From contig NC_092648.1 in NCBI RefSeq assembly GCF_032118995.1, positions 387,001 through 451,000 on the forward strand: DNA of 64,000 nucleotides, in the 5' to 3' direction. Shown here piece by piece: positions 62,579 through 64,000 of this stretch (position 1 is the stretch's first letter; each line of letters begins with the position of its first letter). Origin of the DNA: Asterias amurensis (lineage: Eukaryota > Echinodermata > Asteroidea > Forcipulatida > Asteriidae). The notes below the pieces were generated by a model. The model saw only the letters and a program-made list of their open reading frames with translations. It made no database searches and was not told the DNA's origin. The translations under genes were made by a program, and so were the position numbers.

Positions 62579-62674
62579 ACACCATTGTCAGATGAAGTCT
62601 ACCTCTCCAAAAGAAGATGCGTGATGGGAATACAGCCCAGCTTCAAGATTCAATGATGTCATCTCAATCAACAG
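62579..62674 (+). pseudogene. Decayed exon cassette 6
   Basis: The acceptor region is altered (TTTTAGGCCAGCTGCGGAG) and the donor is CAACAG|GTAAGT. All three frames meet stops, TGA after GTCAGA or at TTCAATGA. Confidence 0.65.
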
Positions 62675-63254
62675 GTAAGTTTATGAAAAAGCATCAATTT
62701 GAAATGGATCAAGAGATTTTGGATAGTTTGATAATAATAGGCTTTGAGAATGATTTCAAGTATTTCTTGGTTCTGGACTGAACAATCTCTGCTGTGAAAC
62801 CACCATGAAATCTCAATGAAGAACAGGTTTTGGCTGAAATTCAAGGAATTATTTCTCTTTGAAGGGAATTGCAGTTCTCTTAAAACACCTTTAAAAAAGT
62901 CTCCAAACCATTGACTAGCCTCGGTGCCTGACTCAAATATTTGGGGGTTGGGAAAAGGCAACTGAGAGGCAAAGAAATGATTTGTAATCTGATTTCTACT
63001 GTATCAAAAACATCGGCAAGAGTGATTAGTAGAAACAAAAACAGTAGTCAGGAGTGTCGATATGCCTAAAATACGACTATCGCTCAGTTTGTGTAGCACC
63101 GACATTTTCAAGTCCTGCTTTAGTCAACTTTTCTTTGTTCAACCCAAAATGATTACAAACTAACCCAATCAGTTTCACTTGTGGTTTATTAGTTGATAAA
63201 ATAAAGTTTTGTTTGGCTTATTGGTAATTGATGTAATTTATTTATAATTTGAAG

Positions 63255-63335
63255 GTGTGCCATCTGCAGATGATATCTACCTGTCAATTCTTGAGACCTG
63301 CAAGTGCTCATCAAGTGCCTTCCAACTGAACAGAG
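63255..63335 (+). CDS. Diverged open cassette exon (low confidence)
   Basis: Bounded by TTTGAAG and AACAGAG|GTATAT, 81 nt, phase 1 to phase 1, open: VPSADDIYLSILETCKCS, then SSAFQLNR. The start parallels the cassette motif TPLSDEVYLS. The acceptor has a poor pyrimidine tract. If real, the downstream gene continues beyond the window edge. Confidence 0.3.
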
Positions 63336-64000
63336 GTATATGTAAAATCCCTGTGGATGGTTTTCACTAACATCAAAAAGTGGTCTGTTTTTGCAGCACT
63401 TATACAACATAATATCTCACATGCCACAACATTAATGGGGAAATTATGCGGACACCAGTCCAACCCATTTTGCGTGGCTGGTCCCTACAGATTGATTACA
63501 GATTTAAAAAATAGTAAACATGTTTTTGATTAACACCCCTTCCTTAAAGCATACCGCCTATGGTGAATTATCAAAAGTTGGTTGTATGGTACAGATATGG
63601 ATGTTTTGTAGGATCAGTTTAAGATGGAAATGTTAAATAAAGTATTCACAGTTTTGTGGAACACTAATTATATAGTTTGCAATGAATATTATCGAGATGT
63701 TGCGCTGAAGAACCAGAAAGTTTGCTGAACTTCTCAAGTCTTTCTCAAAAAACCTCAACCAATTTGGGAACTTTTAAAGGATTTTAATCTTGAAGGCTTC
63801 AGGGTTTAGAGGGGAGCAACCAAAAATGGAATTGTAAAATATAGTTAAGGCATTCGAAATATCAAGTAATCTTGAATACTGGTTGATTTCATTTGTAAGA
63901 TTTAAGACTTAAATTAATGATGTAGCGTAAATCCCTGATGCAATCTTACATCTCAGGAATGTTATTGTACAAAGTAAGCTCACCATTTACAAACAAAGCA
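63336..64000. other. Right end of window, no gene seen
   Basis: AT-rich sequence without recognised exon, SINE or MITE. AATAAA occurs near 63636. It may be intron or intergenic. Confidence 0.4.

Overview
The window is eukaryotic: genes are split by GT-AG introns and the introns are full of short interspersed elements. The protein content (BLOC-1 subunit 3, an ankyrin-WGR-PARP polymerase, a QPD-type C-type lectin) and the MITE and tRNA-derived SINE families suggest a marine invertebrate, most likely an echinoderm and possibly a sea star. The species is inference; the exon structures were read directly from splice sites and reading-frame phase.

Layout. (1) 1108-2767, minus: a complete three-exon BLOC1S3 gene. 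(2) 2768-3947: a divergent intergenic/promoter region. (3) 3948-51069, plus: one very large gene of 50 coding exons that join in phase into a 2492-residue protein. It has a basic and acidic N-terminus, a long ankyrin solenoid (about residues 371-1868), a WGR domain, the PARP regulatory helical domain, a PARP catalytic domain with the H-Y-E triad, and an Asp-rich tail. This is the architecture of nematode PME-5, not of vertebrate tankyrases. (4) Inside its 40874-46336 intron, on the opposite strand, sits an intact two-exon secreted C-type lectin gene between roughly 575-bp inverted repeats. One arm is interrupted by a 365-bp TTAA-target MITE. (5) 51070-54520: AT-rich and nearly repeat-free, probably a long 3' UTR. 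(6) 54738-60951, plus: a duplicated promoter-like block and a candidate small gene (about 89 residues, unknown function). (7) 57.7-63.3 kb: a segmentally duplicated, mostly decayed array of exon cassettes that keep splice sites but usually have broken frames.

The most unusual feature is that the polymerase gene carries at least seven independent tandem duplications, each straddling an exon edge. Their repeat units carry real splice acceptors or donors: exons at 16319, 20241, 28920 and 46337 (acceptor side) and exons ending 30389, 36416 and 40873 (donor side). Unit lengths run from 52 to 157 bp and copy numbers from 1 to 16 extra. In every case whose frame I followed, only the copy joined to the full exon keeps the frame open.

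The polymerase would modify proteins with poly(ADP-ribose), probably in the nucleus on DNA-damage or chromatin partners, by analogy with WGR-containing PARPs. BLOC1S3 acts in lysosome-related organelle biogenesis. No functional link between neighbours is evident.
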